From positions 1,240,001-1,304,000 of the forward strand of contig OZ007029.1 of NCBI GenBank assembly GCA_963931575.1: a stretch of 64,000 bases of DNA. The letters run 5' to 3'. Every line of letters starts with the position of its first letter. The stretch's first letter is position 1. Origin of the DNA: Gastranaerophilus sp944325835 (lineage in GTDB: Bacteria > Cyanobacteriota > Vampirovibrionia > Gastranaerophilales > Gastranaerophilaceae). The position numbers and the translations under genes were made by a program. Below the pieces are notes generated by a model. The model ran no database searches and was not told the origin of the DNA. It saw only the letters and a program-made list of their open reading frames with translations. Positions 8,491 to 17,119 of the stretch are shown here, piece by piece.

Positions 8491-8985
8491 CTAGGGCACA
8501 AAGTTTTCATCAGTCAGCAAATTATCACCCAGCGCTGCCGCAACCGCAAGCTTGTCACAGCGTTCATTATATTCATGACCCGCGTGGCCTTTCACCCAGA
8601 CGAATTCCACAAAATGCGGTTCTTTTGCCTTGATAAGTCTTTTCCATAAATCAATATTCTTTACAGGATTTTTGGAATTTTGTTTCCAGTTTTTGAAAAC
8701 CCATGCGTCAAGCCATTTTTCGTTTATCGCATCAACCAGATATTTGCTGTCCGAATAAAGTATAACCTCTGACGGGCGTTTCAAAGCCTCAAGCGCCACA
8801 ATCGCGGCCATAAGCTCCATACGGTTATTGGTCGTCAGTTTATATCCGGCGCTAAGTTCTTTTTCGTGATACTGCCCTTTGGAATCCACAAAGGTTAAAA
8901 TCGAGCCGTAGCCGCCGACACCCGGATTTCCTTTACAGGCGCCGTCTGTATAAATCTTTATTTTGTTAACAGTTTCCTGTGCCAC
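8491..8985 (-). CDS. rnhA: Ribonuclease HI
   Basis: 164-aa type 1 RNase H, which cleaves the RNA strand of RNA-DNA hybrids. Catalytic residues are visible in order: YTDGACKGNPG (Asp), NRMELMA (Glu), YSDSKYLV (Asp) and GHAGHEYNERCDKLA (His loop and last Asp). Its start is 12 nt after the TolC-like stop, so the two may share a transcript. Confidence 0.96.
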   Translation of the reverse strand: MAQETVNKIKIYTDGACKGNPGVGGYGSILTFVDSKGQYHEKELSAGYKLTTNNRMELMAAIVALEALKRPSEVILYSDSKYLVDAINEKWLDAWVFKNWKQNSKNPVKNIDLWKRLIKAKEPHFVEFVWVKGHAGHEYNERCDKLAVAAALGDNLLTDENFVP

Positions 8986-8997
8986 AAATTTTCTCCA

Positions 8998-10491
8998 TTA
9001 TTTTTTAATCTCGTAATCAATCAATTTTTCATAGTGTTCCAAATTGTCTTTTGAAATATACGGTTTAATATTTCTGACAAGTTCCTGCATCCCGTCTATG
9101 CGGTAATGCATTGCATTTTCAAGGTCAATAAGCTTCATATTGTAATCATAAAGGGTTTCAATATAAAGGTTTTGCGCATCAAGATAGGCTTCCCGTGCGT
9201 CTTGAAGCAAATTGTAATCCTCCACGCCTTTTTCGTAGCATTCATCAGCATAGGCAAAGTTTTCAAGTGAATGATGTACATTTTCCAGCGCAACCGGAAG
9301 CTGTTTTTCAACGTTCAAAACATTAACATAGCAGCGCTCAACATCAAAATATAAATCCCGCCGGAATAAATCAATAGCGTTATCTGCAAGCGCAATCTGG
9401 GCTTTGCCGATATCAATTTCGTGTTTCAGCTGTTTCATATTAACTGTACTTCTGAGGTTCAGCGACATAAAAAAGCCGTGGTTGGAATACCTTTTGAAGT
9501 TGTTAAACCCGTAACCGACATCACCCGTTATATCCGGATAATACTGGTGTTTTATGTAAGATAAAGAAGCATCCATTGCATCTTTTGTCGCCTGAAGCGC
9601 CCAGATATCCGGACTGCTTTTTATTGCCAAGTCATAAGCTTTTTCTTCATCAAACGGAAGTCCGTTTTTAGAACGGCTGAAGAGAAAATCTGTCTTTTTC
9701 CCCAGAGTTTCAAGCATTTCTTTGTTTTCCAGACACTCATCCTCCGGGAAATCTCTCAAACTGTCCGGTGTCGGCACTATGTAGCGTCTAAAATACTCGT
9801 TGTTTTCAACCGTAATATCCGAAGTATTTATATACAGGCTGTTTGCCAGATTAATCAATGCATTTTTATATTCGTTATGAGCGTCAATAACCCTGATTTT
9901 GTGGCGTGTAACAAGGCTTTTCGCATTGACCATGTCAGAGTGTTCCGACATACCTCTATCAGCTTTTGCCGTAGAGCGTTTTAAATTGCGAAGAAGTATT
10001 TTCATAAAATCTTCTTCAATCGCAACCCTCGCCTGTGCTTTCAACACAGCGTAGTAATTCCTCTTAACGTCAAACACCGTGTTATAAATACTGTTTGTAA
10101 GATTATATTCACCTACAAGCTGATAAAACTTTTCCATTTTAATAAGCGAATTTGCCTTGCCAAAATTCCACAACAGCTGGCTCAAAACGATTTGAGCAGA
10201 GGGAAGCTCGCTATTTGGCGAACTCAAATAGTTACTATTAGAATTATACTGCTGAAAAACAGCCGACTGCGCATCAAGCGTCGGGAAATAAACAGATTTT
10301 GCGACACCGACATTACCGCGCGCTATTTCAAGATTATAGATATCTTTTTTAATAACAGGACTGTTTTTGATAGCAAGGTCAATACAAGAATTTAACCCCA
10401 ACGCCGGAGCCGCCTCCTCAATGCCCGCAGCCGGCAGCACCAGCACCGCCGATAAACATATTCCCGCTATTGCTTTTAAAACCACTCTCAT
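8998..10491 (-). CDS. TolC-family outer membrane efflux/secretion channel
   Basis: 497 aa. A Sec signal peptide (MRVVLKAIAGICLSAVLVLP) is followed by a long, helical, Asn/Leu-rich protein with the two-fold internal symmetry of outer-membrane efflux proteins: SCIDLAIKNSPVIKK near the N-terminus is echoed by AYDLAIKSSPDIWALQ in the middle. Such trimers form the outer-membrane duct for RND, ABC or MFS pumps. No pump partner is adjacent. Its presence is evidence of an outer membrane. Confidence 0.88.
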   Translation of the reverse strand: MRVVLKAIAGICLSAVLVLPAAGIEEAAPALGLNSCIDLAIKNSPVIKKDIYNLEIARGNVGVAKSVYFPTLDAQSAVFQQYNSNSNYLSSPNSELPSAQIVLSQLLWNFGKANSLIKMEKFYQLVGEYNLTNSIYNTVFDVKRNYYAVLKAQARVAIEEDFMKILLRNLKRSTAKADRGMSEHSDMVNAKSLVTRHKIRVIDAHNEYKNALINLANSLYINTSDITVENNEYFRRYIVPTPDSLRDFPEDECLENKEMLETLGKKTDFLFSRSKNGLPFDEEKAYDLAIKSSPDIWALQATKDAMDASLSYIKHQYYPDITGDVGYGFNNFKRYSNHGFFMSLNLRSTVNMKQLKHEIDIGKAQIALADNAIDLFRRDLYFDVERCYVNVLNVEKQLPVALENVHHSLENFAYADECYEKGVEDYNLLQDAREAYLDAQNLYIETLYDYNMKLIDLENAMHYRIDGMQELVRNIKPYISKDNLEHYEKLIDYEIKK

Positions 10492-10676
10492 AAATAATTT
10501 TTATTCTAATTTAAGCGGGGTAATAAGTCAATCAAAAAATCATACAGATATACTATTTTTTCCGGAACGCTAATATTTACGCTAAATTTAGTTGATTTTA
10601 TTTACAGATTGAGTTATACTTTATATATTGATAATAGCTGTATATTATACAATTGCACAGATAGAAAGGTCATTCA

Positions 10677-12464
10677 TTGTTTTTTTGGAATAAAGAAGCA
10701 GTTCCCGTAACAAAGGAACTCATAGAAGAGCTAAAATATAAAAATGATTACAAAAAAATTATAAAACTGATTCGTTCTGAACTAAAAAAAGGCAGACAAT
10801 CGGATTATTTCTACTGCGCACTAGCCGAAGCTATTGAAGCAACTCAGAAAAAACCAAACCTGCATGACCTTACAGAATTGTATACAAACGCGCTAAAATT
10901 AAATAAACGGAATTCTCTGGCATATTATAAAAGAGCATTAATTAAAATGAAACAAAGCCTTTTACAAGATGCGATAAAAGATCTGAGCGCTGCAATACAA
11001 ATTAATCCGAAAGATGCAAAAAGCCACACAGAACTCGGAAATATTAAATTTAAATATGCTAAATTTAAAGAAGCAATTGAATGCTACGATTCCGCACTAA
11101 AATTTGATCCGGAATACATACCAGCACTGGTAGCAAGAGCAAAGGCAAATCTTGAGCTTGAAATGTACGAGCTGGCAATTACGGATCTGTCGCAAGCCAT
11201 TGCGCTTAACAGTGAAGATATTTCTATACTAATTTTACGCGGCGATGCCCGTTTCAAAACCGATGATTTTAGCGGTGCTATAAAAGATTATACCAAAGCG
11301 CTGGAATTCAATCCTAAAGATATTGATACATTCAGTAAAAGGGCAAAAGCATACATTGCAAAAAAGAATTTCAATCTTGCCATTCAGGATTACGAATCAA
11401 TATTGCAGATAGATAAGAATAATATTCAGGCACATCTTGACTGTGCAAGAGTTCTTCACCAGTACCTGAAAGGTACAAATGCCGGTATGGCATTAATAGA
11501 TAAAGCAGTCAAGATAAAACCGACAAACCCTGATATTTATATGGTAAGAGCTTACATAAAAGCCGACATTAACGATCTTCCCGGCTCTATGGCGGACTTT
11601 AATACCGCAATAAAATACAGCAACAAGGAAAACAAAAATATCGCTGACATCTACAGTCTGCGCGGGGAATTGTATTATAAACAGGGTTTCTATGAAGAAG
11701 CAATTCAGGACTACAACAAAATGATTGAAAAACGTCCAAATGATGCAGAACTTTACAAAAAAAGAGCGAAAGCGCTGAAAGAAATTGAACACTATGCAGC
11801 AGCCGCGAAGGATTACTCAAAAATTATCAAATTAAAACCGGATGAAATCGACAACTACTACACGCTTGCAAACCTTTATATAGAATATTTGGAAAGCAAG
11901 GAACTTGGTATAAAAGTTCTGGATAAGGCAATCGAGAAATTAAAGGACACAACACCTGAGGTTTATCAGCTAAAAGGCGAAGTCTTGTTAAAAATGAAAA
12001 AAATTCCGGAAGCGATTGCAGAATTTAACAACGCACTGGATATTGATCCTAAAAGTGAGGAAGCACTCTATTTTAAAGGCAATGCGGAATTAAAACTGGG
12101 TGAAGTTGATTATGCGATTGAAGATTACACAAAGATAATCCAGAATAATCCGGAATACTATAAAGCATATAACAAAAGAGCCTTCTGTTACATCCAGAAA
12201 AAGAACTATCAAGAAGCGATTAAGGATTACGACAGAACGCTTGCGCTGAATTCGGATTTAAGTTCTGCCTATATCAACAGAGCGAAATGCAAAGAGATAC
12301 TAAAGGATTTACAAGGCGCACTGGTTGATTACAATACAGCGATATCACTCAACCCCAAAGACCTTGATATTTATGTATTAAGGGGAAATGTTAAACAGGC
12401 ACTGGGAGATAATACAGGTGCACTGGACGATTTTAATAAAGCGGTAAAAGATGAAAGTTTCTAA
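10677..12464 (+). CDS. Large tetratricopeptide-repeat protein, 595 aa
   Basis: Nearly the whole protein consists of roughly fifteen 34-residue TPRs with the usual W/L-G/A-Y-A-P pattern (for example AIKDLSAAIQINPKDAKSH, AIQDYNKMIEKRPNDAELY). There is no signal peptide or membrane helix, so it is probably a cytoplasmic scaffold. Start: TTG at 10677 with AAGG 7 nt before it; there is no better in-frame ATG nearby. It is followed by a repeat-rich spacer rather than a second gene. Partner unknown. Confidence 0.85.
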   Translation: MFFWNKEAVPVTKELIEELKYKNDYKKIIKLIRSELKKGRQSDYFYCALAEAIEATQKKPNLHDLTELYTNALKLNKRNSLAYYKRALIKMKQSLLQDAIKDLSAAIQINPKDAKSHTELGNIKFKYAKFKEAIECYDSALKFDPEYIPALVARAKANLELEMYELAITDLSQAIALNSEDISILILRGDARFKTDDFSGAIKDYTKALEFNPKDIDTFSKRAKAYIAKKNFNLAIQDYESILQIDKNNIQAHLDCARVLHQYLKGTNAGMALIDKAVKIKPTNPDIYMVRAYIKADINDLPGSMADFNTAIKYSNKENKNIADIYSLRGELYYKQGFYEEAIQDYNKMIEKRPNDAELYKKRAKALKEIEHYAAAAKDYSKIIKLKPDEIDNYYTLANLYIEYLESKELGIKVLDKAIEKLKDTTPEVYQLKGEVLLKMKKIPEAIAEFNNALDIDPKSEEALYFKGNAELKLGEVDYAIEDYTKIIQNNPEYYKAYNKRAFCYIQKKNYQEAIKDYDRTLALNSDLSSAYINRAKCKEILKDLQGALVDYNTAISLNPKDLDIYVLRGNVKQALGDNTGALDDFNKAVKDESF

Positions 12465-12465
12465 C

Positions 12466-12890
12466 GCGTAAGCCGGTGTGAAGCCACGGTGTCGGCACAC
12501 GTGAGTGTGACGAGCAGGTGGCGGAACACTACGATGCCGCCGTAGTAAATTTTGCGGGTATGAAGTACCCGCCTAAAATTTATTCAGGCGGTGAAACGCG
12601 TCAGCCGGTGCTCGCCGGCGGTCAAGCCGGTTCCTTAATAGGTTGAGTGGTTACCGGTTAGCGATTAATCCATTGTGGATGACACTCAGTGTCCAGGCGA
12701 GCACAATATCAGCGACGTTTCAGCGCGAGCGAGCAGAGAGTGTCGCACGAAGTGCAAACTCGTTTTCTGCGAGTCGAGCAAGACAAAATTAAGCGGGCGT
12801 TATCTACGGCCGCTTAAATTTTGTCAGGAGCCGCGTCAGCCGGTGCTCGCGGTGTCACCGCACAATGAGTGCGGGGAGCATGTTCATAGC
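12466..12890. repeat. Intergenic mosaic of palindromic repeats
   Basis: No gene is credible in these 425 nt. They contain several GCGT(A/C)AGCCGGTG... units (12466, 12598, 12834), a hairpin AAATTTTGCGGGTA/TACCCGCCTAAAATTT around 12548-12583, GCCGGCGGTCAAGCCGGTT near 12615-12640 and GGTGTCACCGCAC near 12851. The GCGTCAGCCGG unit recurs after the TSCPD gene at 49254. Confidence 0.6.
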
Positions 12891-12892
12891 AC

Positions 12893-12929
12893 AAAAAAGA
12901 GCCCTCTAAACATTAGAGGACTCTTTTTT
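12893..12929. terminator. Bidirectional terminator
   Basis: AAAAAAGAG-CCTCTAA-ACAT-TTAGAGG-CTCTTTTTT hairpin, with a single mismatch, serving the SLH gene on the minus strand. Confidence 0.88.
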
Positions 12930-12945
12930 CTTTCAATAATTCAGA

Positions 12946-14361
12946 TTAGTAGATTATTGTCAACTCTTCATCCGGATTCAAAGCTGAATCGTTAGTTGAT
13001 GAAGGGAGAATAACATATCTGATTTCATCACCGAGTTCATAAAGAACACCGAAGGTACCACTTACGACTAATTTACCAATATCGTAAATACCTTTACCAA
13101 TAGTGATGAAGCCGCTGCCTACACTCTTCAAACCTTTAAGCGGGTGTAAAGAGAAGGTATCAGCAAACGCATCAGACAGATTGTCGCCTAAATTTTCAAC
13201 GCCGTCACCGATAACGTCAACACCGGTTCCGACTGTTCTTCCCGCAACACCTACAACTCTTCCGGCAGCTGAGAACGGCGCTGCAAAAAGTCTTGAAACA
13301 ATGTTCGGATTCTTTTTGCAATCAACCTGAACAGCCGCTAAATCTCTTTGTAAGTCCATAATCGTATCATCATTAGAAATTTCAACGAATTTAACTTTGA
13401 TATAAGCAGGATTTTTAAATCCAGGTCTGTTAACAGCATCTACAACACCTTTAACAGTAGAACCAGCCGGGAAGCAAACATCCTGAATCGTTACATCTTT
13501 TGTTGTTTTAGCAGTGAAAACATCACCGACATTAGATGTTCTTGCACTGATTCTTTCTGATAATTTAATACTAATTGCAGTAGGTTTGTAAGTAAAAGTA
13601 CCTACGCTTTGACCTTTAGCCGCATTCATTAAATAAGTATATCTTAAAGTCCCAACCAGATAAGCAACCTGTTCTCTTGAAAGATATTCATCATTAACTA
13701 ACTTTTTAGTGTTAGGAATATTTCTCAACAGGTCAGATTCAACGACTTCTTTTGTCGCAGGAACCGCCCAGGTCGGGATTTGCTGTATAACTTCATCATT
13801 ATATTTAGCGAATAAAGATCTGTCTTTCAGCGGAACATCAATAACTTTAGCGATAGTAGCAAAAACTTCCGCTTTAGTTACCGGCTGGTCAGGTCTGAAA
13901 GTTTTATCCGGATACCCGATCATAACATCAGCGGCTAAAGCTTTGTCAATCCACTCTTTTGCCCAGTAATTGTTAGAAATATCCTTATAATTATACTTCG
14001 CCGTAGTAGAGCCGATAGCCAACCCTTCAGACATCAAAATTGCCAGTTCTGAACGCAAGATAGGTAATTTAGGATTAAATTCACCTTTGTAGCCGCGTTC
14101 CATCATAGCAAGCATAGTTGATGCCCAGGATTTAACAAAAACATTTTCCTTTCCTGCAACAGGGGCAAGACAAGGGCATCTTTTAACTTTACCCGCAACA
14201 ACATAAGCAGATTTGTCCTTCGTCATCACCTGAGCCTGCGAACCAAACAAAGACGGATGAGCATAAGATTGCATCATTTGTCCTGCCTGACAGGTTAGAG
14301 ATAAAGAAGCTGCTAAACACAATGCACCAACAGATGCCAATAAACAACTTTTTCTCTTCAT
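12946..14361 (-). CDS. SLH-domain envelope protein
   Basis: 471 aa with a signal peptide (about residues 1-26, ending TCQAG). An S-layer homology domain lies around residues 105-165 (YKDISNNYWAKEWIDKAL, GYPDKTFRPDQPVTKAEVF). The middle (about 250-340) is a beta-rich region with a probable peptidoglycan-side SLAP-like fold (VFTAKTTKDVTIQDVCFPAG). The C-terminal Gly-rich segment (VVGVAGRTVGTGVDVIGDGV) may associate with membrane. SLH proteins are common in cyanobacterial relatives, where they tie the outer membrane to peptidoglycan. Own promoter region and terminator; monocistronic. Confidence 0.85.
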   Translation of the reverse strand: MKRKSCLLASVGALCLAASLSLTCQAGQMMQSYAHPSLFGSQAQVMTKDKSAYVVAGKVKRCPCLAPVAGKENVFVKSWASTMLAMMERGYKGEFNPKLPILRSELAILMSEGLAIGSTTAKYNYKDISNNYWAKEWIDKALAADVMIGYPDKTFRPDQPVTKAEVFATIAKVIDVPLKDRSLFAKYNDEVIQQIPTWAVPATKEVVESDLLRNIPNTKKLVNDEYLSREQVAYLVGTLRYTYLMNAAKGQSVGTFTYKPTAISIKLSERISARTSNVGDVFTAKTTKDVTIQDVCFPAGSTVKGVVDAVNRPGFKNPAYIKVKFVEISNDDTIMDLQRDLAAVQVDCKKNPNIVSRLFAAPFSAAGRVVGVAGRTVGTGVDVIGDGVENLGDNLSDAFADTFSLHPLKGLKSVGSGFITIGKGIYDIGKLVVSGTFGVLYELGDEIRYVILPSSTNDSALNPDEELTIIY

Positions 14362-14445
14362 ATTAGAGTCTCCTTTTCATACAATCGTCAGAACAACGAT
14401 AATAGAGTAATTATCGCAATTTTTTAAACTTTTGTCAAGTCATGG

Positions 14446-15369
14446 TTAATCTTTGTAGTGAACTAATGTTTGACTTTTGAAGAGTGAAACCAGTGCGCCA
14501 AAAGAAAATGCTGTTTTACCGTACATATTTGAAAGTTTTGTCAGACCGCAGATAATACTGAACGGCAAAATACAAAGAAAGAAAAGAAAGCCCAGAACTG
14601 TTTCATAATAATGCCGCAGTTCTAATCGGTTAAACTTACGCTTATTAAAAATTCTCAAATAGCCGTTATTAAAGTTACGTTTCCAGAGATATTTTAATGT
14701 GCAGCGCTCCGGAGAAACTATTTCATTAACAACGGCCTTTTTAACCCATAAAATTGTATAGTGCAGATTATAAACTCTTTCAAAGAATTCAATATCTTCA
14801 CCGGTCATCATCTGATATTTTTCATCAAACCAGTATGCCAGCTTATCAAGAATTGATACCTTAAATAGCACATTATTGGTTGAAGCTGTTCTACATATAT
14901 GTCCGTCCGGACGTTTGTATTTACCTTTAAAATAGGCATTCTTTTTTATCCAGAAAGGAACTTTCAACTGATTAAAATTAGTATCAACAAAATTATAAAC
15001 GACAGGGCCGGTTACAACGTCGGATTTTGTTGCTATAAGTCTTGTATAAAGCTCATAAATCCAATTTTCATCAGGGTATTCATCGTCATCTATAAACGCA
15101 ATATAATCGGGTTTAAGCTTCACTGCCTGTCTAAGAACCTCATTTCTTACAGAAGCTATTCCTTTACCGTGAAAAGGAAAATAATGAATATTCAGTTTAG
15201 ATGTTTTTGATTTTACAATATCTACGGCGATAGACTCTGCGGAGTTATCCACAACAACGACTTCAATAGAAACATTGTCCGGGATTTTCATAACAGAAAT
15301 CTTGTCCAAACAAATGTTCAGCAATTCATTCCTATTATATGTACAAATTCCGATTACAATTTTTTCCAT
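14446..15369 (-). CDS. Glycosyltransferase family 2
   Basis: About 307 aa. The GT-A nucleotide-binding start (MEKIVIGICTYNRNELL), the VVVDNSAES strand and the metal-binding FIDDDEYPDENW motif define a family 2 transferase. A hydrophobic helix pair near the C-terminus (FLFFLCILPFSIICGL) would anchor it to the membrane. Start MEK at 15369 is preferred by family alignment; the frame is open to 15384. Probably adds sugars to a surface glycan. No adjacent glycan genes. Confidence 0.9.
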   Translation of the reverse strand: MEKIVIGICTYNRNELLNICLDKISVMKIPDNVSIEVVVVDNSAESIAVDIVKSKTSKLNIHYFPFHGKGIASVRNEVLRQAVKLKPDYIAFIDDDEYPDENWIYELYTRLIATKSDVVTGPVVYNFVDTNFNQLKVPFWIKKNAYFKGKYKRPDGHICRTASTNNVLFKVSILDKLAYWFDEKYQMMTGEDIEFFERVYNLHYTILWVKKAVVNEIVSPERCTLKYLWKRNFNNGYLRIFNKRKFNRLELRHYYETVLGFLFFLCILPFSIICGLTKLSNMYGKTAFSFGALVSLFKSQTLVHYKD

Positions 15370-15455
15370 ATCAACTAAACTCATTTAAACAAAATATACC
15401 ATATCATAAACATTACAATTTGACCACAAATAGTTTTAATGTTTAAATAGGTAAC

Positions 15456-16061
15456 ATGAACTATATTTTTTATTTTTTGATAGTTTTTTCAATAATCGCG
15501 GGAGCTGTTAACGGGAAGCTTCCGGATGTAGTCAGCGCAATACTTACCGGAGCAGGGCTTTCTGTCAAAATTGCACTTTCGCTTATCGGGATTATGGCGT
15601 TCTGGCTCGGGATGATGAATATTGCACAAAAAAGCGGACTTATTGAAGTAATTGCACGCCTGATAAAACCGGTCACAAAGCGGTTATTCAACGAAATTCC
15701 GGAAGATTCTCCCGCAATCGGCGACATTGCAATGAGTTTTTCGGCTAACGCATTCGGACTTACGAATGCCGCAACGCCTATCGGGATTAAAGCAATGGAA
15801 GAACTGCAAAAACATAACATTGATAAAACAACGGCGTCAAATGCTATGTGTCTGTTTCTTGCGATGAATACCGCAGGATTTCAGATAATTCCGGCAACGG
15901 TTATCGGAATTCTGGTGGGTGTCGGGTATCCTAATCCGACACAAATAATTGCGCCGACACTTTTTGTCACTACGCTTGCGTTTACGTTTGCAATAATTGT
16001 TGCAAAAATCTTCCAGCGCTTCTGGGTACCGCAAAAGATTAACGAAAGCGGGGCGGAATAA
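15456..16061 (+). CDS. spmA: Spore maturation protein A-like (nucleoside-recognition/Gate domain)
   Basis: 201-aa membrane protein with the Gate-type signatures of SpmA (LSLIGIMAFWLGMMNIA, SANAFGLTNAATPIGIKAM). SpmA/SpmB occur well outside spore formers; their transport role is not settled. The stop overlaps the next start (TAATG at 16059-16063), giving translational coupling with SpmB. No sporulation genes are nearby, so sporulation is not implied. Confidence 0.9.
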   Translation: MNYIFYFLIVFSIIAGAVNGKLPDVVSAILTGAGLSVKIALSLIGIMAFWLGMMNIAQKSGLIEVIARLIKPVTKRLFNEIPEDSPAIGDIAMSFSANAFGLTNAATPIGIKAMEELQKHNIDKTTASNAMCLFLAMNTAGFQIIPATVIGILVGVGYPNPTQIIAPTLFVTTLAFTFAIIVAKIFQRFWVPQKINESGAE

Positions 16062-16600
16062 TGTTTCAACAGATAATGGATACTATTTCGCTATGGGCGC
16101 TTCCGGCAATTTTAGTTCTTATTTTGACTTACGGACTTGTGAAAAAAGTTCCGCTTTATGAAGTTTTTACGGAAGGTGCAAAAGACGGGTTCAAAGTTGC
16201 CATAAATATAATTCCATATCTTGTAGCGATAATCGTGGGGATTTCAATGCTCAGGGCATCAGGAGTGTTTGAATGGCTAGGAGCAATTCTTGAGCCGGTT
16301 TTGACGTTCTTTAACATTCCGACAGACATAATTCCTATAATGCTGACCCGCTCGCTTTCAGGCTCTGCAACAATCGGTGTATTTTCAGACATTGCCGGAA
16401 ATCCTGCAAGCACCTTTTACACAACAACGCTTGCAGCGGTAATGGTCGGAAGCAGTGAAACAACGTTATATGTCCTTGCGGTTTACTTCGGGGCGGTCGG
16501 AATTTCAAAAATAAGATATGCGCTGCTGGCAGGGCTTCTTGCTGATTTAGCCGGAATTATTTTAGCAATCCTAATTTGCCGCATAATGTTCCTGCATTAG
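16061..16600 (+). CDS. spmB: Spore maturation protein B-like (nucleoside-recognition/Gate domain)
   Basis: 179 aa, multi-pass membrane protein paired with SpmA. Characteristic stretches are VPLYEVFTEGAKDGF, LTRSLSGSATIGVFSDI and GSSETTLYVLAVYFG. Start overlaps the SpmA stop. The 3' end overlaps the minus-strand zinc-ribbon gene by 44 nt, tail to tail. Confidence 0.9.
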   Translation: MFQQIMDTISLWALPAILVLILTYGLVKKVPLYEVFTEGAKDGFKVAINIIPYLVAIIVGISMLRASGVFEWLGAILEPVLTFFNIPTDIIPIMLTRSLSGSATIGVFSDIAGNPASTFYTTTLAAVMVGSSETTLYVLAVYFGAVGISKIRYALLAGLLADLAGIILAILICRIMFLH

Positions 16601-16931
16601 TCACGTCAACCCAGCTTTGAGTGAAGCTGAAGTTTTCATTTTTCACAGTCTTTTTCATCAAAACGGCATAGTTAACATTGATAAAGTTGACTTTTTCAAG
16701 CTTTTCAACGTTAAACTCAGCCATGCCGCAATTTGTACAGTGTTTTTCGACAGGAACGATTTTGCCGTTTCTAATCATAGCCTTAACTTTAACCCCGCAG
16801 CAGGCGCAGCGTAAAATAAACCATTGGTTTTCAACTAACTCCCCGCAATCGGGGCAGTAAGCACAATCTACCTCCAGAGGAATTTTGCTGTGAGAACACT
16901 CTTTTTTAGTATATAAAAAATCGAACAACAT
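16557..16931 (-). CDS. Zinc-ribbon protein of unknown function, 124 aa
   Basis: Three CxxC pairs (CPDC, CACC, CTNC) plus an isolated Cys/His near the N-terminus (KKECSHSK) predict one or two zinc ribbons in the first 70 residues. The C-terminal half is beta-rich without motifs. No signal peptide. Not recognised as a named family. Convergent overlap with spmB leaves no room for a terminator between them. Confidence 0.7.
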   Translation of the reverse strand: MLFDFLYTKKECSHSKIPLEVDCAYCPDCGELVENQWFILRCACCGVKVKAMIRNGKIVPVEKHCTNCGMAEFNVEKLEKVNFINVNYAVLMKKTVKNENFSFTQSWVDVTNAGTLCGKLGLLK

Positions 16932-16998
16932 ATTTTATATGTAACGATTATTTTATAAAAGTCAAAGTGCCGGAGGAATGTCCGACACTTTCGAGAAA

Positions 16999-17119
16999 AA
17001 TAAAGCAGTTCTCCGTCGCCTGCTTGCCCTGCTCGCGCAGGTCAACCCGCGACTTCGCTGTCTAATACGTCACTCAAAAGTTTCGCTCACGTTCCTTATC
17101 GCGAAACTTTCTCGGACAT
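16999..17119. repeat. Two-hairpin dispersed repeat, copy A2
   Basis: Begins AATAAAGCAGTTCTCCG and ends TTTCTCGGACAT. Outer stem GTCGC/GCGAC, second hairpin AAAGTTTCGC/GCGAAACTTT. Ends directly against the stop codon of pseudopilin 1 (17120), so on the minus strand the hairpin follows that gene and may act in termination or mRNA 3'-end protection. Confidence 0.85.

Noticed and set aside
12675..12995. 106-codon plus-strand ORF
   Set aside because: It lies across palindromic repeats and a terminator and runs into the antisense of the SLH gene; composition is repeat-like and there is no ribosome site.
15456..16600. SpmA/SpmB as evidence for sporulation
   Set aside because: These Gate-domain proteins are widespread in non-spore formers and no sporulation genes are in the window.
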